Part shown: positions 61,781 through 64,000 of the stretch, piece by piece
How positions within the stretch are numbered: the stretch's first letter is position 1
Layout of the letters: every line of letters starts with the position of its first letter
From: JAVVVD01 sp036652795
GTDB lineage: Bacteria > Bacillota > Clostridia > Christensenellales > CAG-138
DNA: 64,000 bases
Assembly: GCA_036652795.1 (NCBI GenBank)
Contig: JAVVVD010000001.1
Location: 186,001 to 250,000, forward strand
Direction of reading: 5' to 3'
The notes under the pieces: model-generated
What the model was told of the DNA's origin: nothing
The model's database searches: none
What the model saw: the letters and a program-made list of their open reading frames with translations, nothing else
Made by a program: the position numbers and the translations under genes

Positions 61781-63994
61781 ATGGAACTGTCAAAATTAAA
61801 TAAAGAACAGCGCGAGGCTGTGGAATATATCGATGGGCCGCTTCTGGTGCTTGCAGGTGCTGGCAGCGGAAAGACGCGAGTGCTGGTGTATCGCATTGCA
61901 AATCTTATTGAGCATGGCGTGGCACCGCGCAACATACTTGCGCTGACGTTTACAAATAAGGCGGCGAGTGCGATGCGCGAACGCGCAGAAACGCTTATAG
62001 GCGGCCGTACAGATGGAATGTGGGTGACGACATTCCATTCCTGCTGTGCCCGCATATTGCGTATGGATATAGATAAAATAGGCTTTGACAGGAATTTTGT
62101 TATATATGACGATTCGGATCAGATGAGCCTTATAACGGAAATAATAAAGACAATGGGATTGAACGACAAGGAAATATCAAAACGCGAGATAAAAGAGCGC
62201 ATAAGCGATGCTAAAAACCGTTCATCCGACCCCAAGCAATATCTCATCGAGCTGGCTTATGCGGATGATACGGTAATAAAGGTATATGATAAATACGAAA
62301 AACGTCTCAAAGAATCAAATGCTTTGGATTTTGACGATCTGCTAATTAAAACCACGGTGCTATTTGATCAGTGCCCAGCTGTGCTGGAAAAATATCGCGC
62401 AAGGTTTCGTTATGTGTTGGTAGATGAATATCAGGATACAAATATGACACAGTATCGCCTGGTTGAACTGCTATGTCATGAACATCGAAATATATGTGTG
62501 GTTGGCGATGATGATCAGAGTATATATGGCTGGCGCGGTGCGGATATACGCAACATACTGGGCTTTGAAAAGGATTTTGAAAATACAAAGGTGATACGCT
62601 TAGAGCAAAACTACCGCTCTACCAGCGTAATATTGGATGCGGCAAATGCAGTGATACAGAACAATATAGGCCGTAAACAAAAAAAACTTTGGACACAAAA
62701 AGATGGTGGCGAAAAGATTACTCTGTATTGTGCGGAGAGCGAACGTGATGAAGCCGCTTATATGTGTAAACGCATACTAGAGGGAGTAAGAAGTGGCAGG
62801 AGCTACGATGAGTTTGGCGTACTCTACCGCATGAACGCACAAAGCCGTGTGTTGGAAGGTATGCTGAGCAATTACGGAATTCCGTATAAGGTATATGGAG
62901 GACAACGCTTCTATGACAGACGTGAGATAAAGGATATTATGGCGTATTTGCGCCTTATATATAACCCGAATGACGATGTGGCATTTATGCGAATAGTAAA
63001 TGTGCCTCGAAGGGGTATAGGCGATGTCACGATAGGTGAAATAAGCAAAGCTGCCCAAGAAAATGGCATATCAATGCTTATGACGGTGATAACTGGTACG
63101 GGTATGACAGATAAGCTTAAAAGCAAGCTAAAGCCATTTGCCGACAGTATGACTGAATTTATCGCAATGGCAAACACAATGCTGCTATCTGAGTTTGTGA
63201 ATAAGCTTATGGCAGCGTTGGAATATGAAAAATATCTTGCACTTGACGACAAAAAAAATGAATTGGAATCAAGACTTGATAATATACGCGAGCTTGCAGG
63301 AAATATAAAGGAAATAGAAAGCGGCCTTGCGGATGATGTGAGTGCGTTACAGCTTTTTTTAGAAAATGTTGCGCTTGTGTCCGATATTGATTCTATGCAG
63401 GATGAGAATGGTACTGTTTCGTTGATGACACTGCACAGTGCAAAGGGACTGGAATTTGATACTGTGTTCCTTGCTGGCATGGAAGAAAACATATTCCCTA
63501 CATCGCGCGCACGCAACGATCTTTCATCAAATGCCATTGAAGAAGAACGTAGATTGTGCTATGTTGGTATAACGCGCGCACGGGAACGATTGCACATTAT
63601 CCACGCCAAGCAGCGCATGCTGTTTGGAGATTATTCCTATAATAGGCGCTCACGCTTTATTGATGAGATACCGCCTGAACTGATGGATGAACAGATACAG
63701 CAATTATCTGCAACGGCTCAGAGCAGCGCACGCAGGGCGGCAGCATTTGATGCGATGATGCATCCTGGCTTTGGTTCAAAGCAGCCAAAGGCGGTACAAG
63801 CTGCAACAGCTGTGGATAAACAGCTTTCACTATTCCAAAAGGTTGAACATGAAAAATTTGGCGTAGGCACAGTGATGGAAGTAAGCGGGACGGGCAGCGC
63901 TATGATGGTTACAATAGATTTTCAGGGTACGGGCGTAAAACGCTTTGCGGCGGCTTACGCGCCAATAACTGTGATAAATGATACGGAGGGATAA
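61781..63994 (+). CDS. pcrA: ATP-dependent DNA helicase PcrA/UvrD
   Basis: This 737-residue SF1A helicase has Walker A AGAGSGKTRVL, motif Ia LTFTNKAAS, motif II LVDEYQDTN, motif III GDDDQSIYGWRGA, motif IV LEQNYRSTSVILDAAN, motif V VSLMTLHSAKGLEFD and motif VI CYVGITRARERL. The short Tudor-like C-terminal domain is present (HEKFGVGTVMEVSGTG), as in PcrA. It acts in repair and in removing blocks before replication, and PcrA-type helicases also serve rolling-circle replicons. Confidence 0.96.
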   Translation: MELSKLNKEQREAVEYIDGPLLVLAGAGSGKTRVLVYRIANLIEHGVAPRNILALTFTNKAASAMRERAETLIGGRTDGMWVTTFHSCCARILRMDIDKIGFDRNFVIYDDSDQMSLITEIIKTMGLNDKEISKREIKERISDAKNRSSDPKQYLIELAYADDTVIKVYDKYEKRLKESNALDFDDLLIKTTVLFDQCPAVLEKYRARFRYVLVDEYQDTNMTQYRLVELLCHEHRNICVVGDDDQSIYGWRGADIRNILGFEKDFENTKVIRLEQNYRSTSVILDAANAVIQNNIGRKQKKLWTQKDGGEKITLYCAESERDEAAYMCKRILEGVRSGRSYDEFGVLYRMNAQSRVLEGMLSNYGIPYKVYGGQRFYDRREIKDIMAYLRLIYNPNDDVAFMRIVNVPRRGIGDVTIGEISKAAQENGISMLMTVITGTGMTDKLKSKLKPFADSMTEFIAMANTMLLSEFVNKLMAALEYEKYLALDDKKNELESRLDNIRELAGNIKEIESGLADDVSALQLFLENVALVSDIDSMQDENGTVSLMTLHSAKGLEFDTVFLAGMEENIFPTSRARNDLSSNAIEEERRLCYVGITRARERLHIIHAKQRMLFGDYSYNRRSRFIDEIPPELMDEQIQQLSATAQSSARRAAAFDAMMHPGFGSKQPKAVQAATAVDKQLSLFQKVEHEKFGVGTVMEVSGTGSAMMVTIDFQGTGVKRFAAAYAPITVINDTEG

Positions 63995-64000
63995 TTGTAT

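Overview
The window looks like chromosomal DNA of an endospore-forming, Gram-positive member of the Clostridia. Support comes from spoIVA, an hrcA-grpE-dnaK-dnaJ operon with a CIRCE operator, a T-box in front of tyrS, dimeric-type glyS, a clostridial DUF512 radical-SAM/PDZ protein next to der, and strong AGGAGG ribosome-binding sites with frequent TTG and GTG starts. Species cannot be named from the sequence alone.

Layout. 1-21.6 kb is mostly housekeeping: the 3' part of hslU, a lipoprotein cell-wall hydrolase, a sugar nucleotidyltransferase/phosphomannomutase fusion, trmL, rplM-rpsI, a thioredoxin-reductase-like gene, glmM, an amino-acid ABC transporter, glyS, a small Cys/Gly-rich membrane protein, a GIY-YIG protein, a LUD protein, lepA-hemW and the heat-shock operon. 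21.6-37.8 kb is an accessory region: TetR-MATE-cytidylate-kinase-like operon, a lipoprotein, tRNA-Pro(GGG), a 7.04-kb provirus, small membrane and regulatory genes, and an AbrB-ABC transporter operon. 37.8-51.4 kb is a catabolic locus: M20 amidohydrolase, carbamate kinase, aspartate/ornithine-type carbamoyltransferase, cyclic amidohydrolase, LysR regulator and two complete three-subunit molybdenum hydroxylases. It reads as anaerobic purine/ureide breakdown with ATP recovered from carbamoyl phosphate. 51.8-64 kb is again core: DUF512, der, plsY, spoIVA, tyrS, prmA, mtaB, HIT, rpsU, pcrA.

The most unusual object is the provirus at 25,594-32,634. It has the structural gene order of a filamentous phage (inovirus): small coat proteins, a pVIII-like major coat protein whose predicted mature form starts AEGD, a terminator directly after it, then pIII-, pVI- and Zot/pI-like genes, with no secretin, as expected for a host with one membrane. 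Its replication module is not the classical inovirus type. It encodes a Rep with the HUH nuclease plus SF3 helicase motifs of eukaryotic CRESS-DNA viruses. Just upstream lies a perfect 9-bp stem-loop presenting the CRESS nonanucleotide TAGTATTAC, followed by TGTGACA iterons. The whole element is bounded by imperfect terminal inverted repeats and 14-bp direct repeats, and carries an IS30-family transposase gene at its right end, so it appears to have integrated as a transposon. That transposase is interrupted by one in-frame stop codon.

A 58-bp terminator-promoter repeat is present as an exact inverted pair on both sides of the tRNA-Pro/provirus block, with a third decayed copy at 35.4 kb. All calls come from reading the sequence; no database search was possible.
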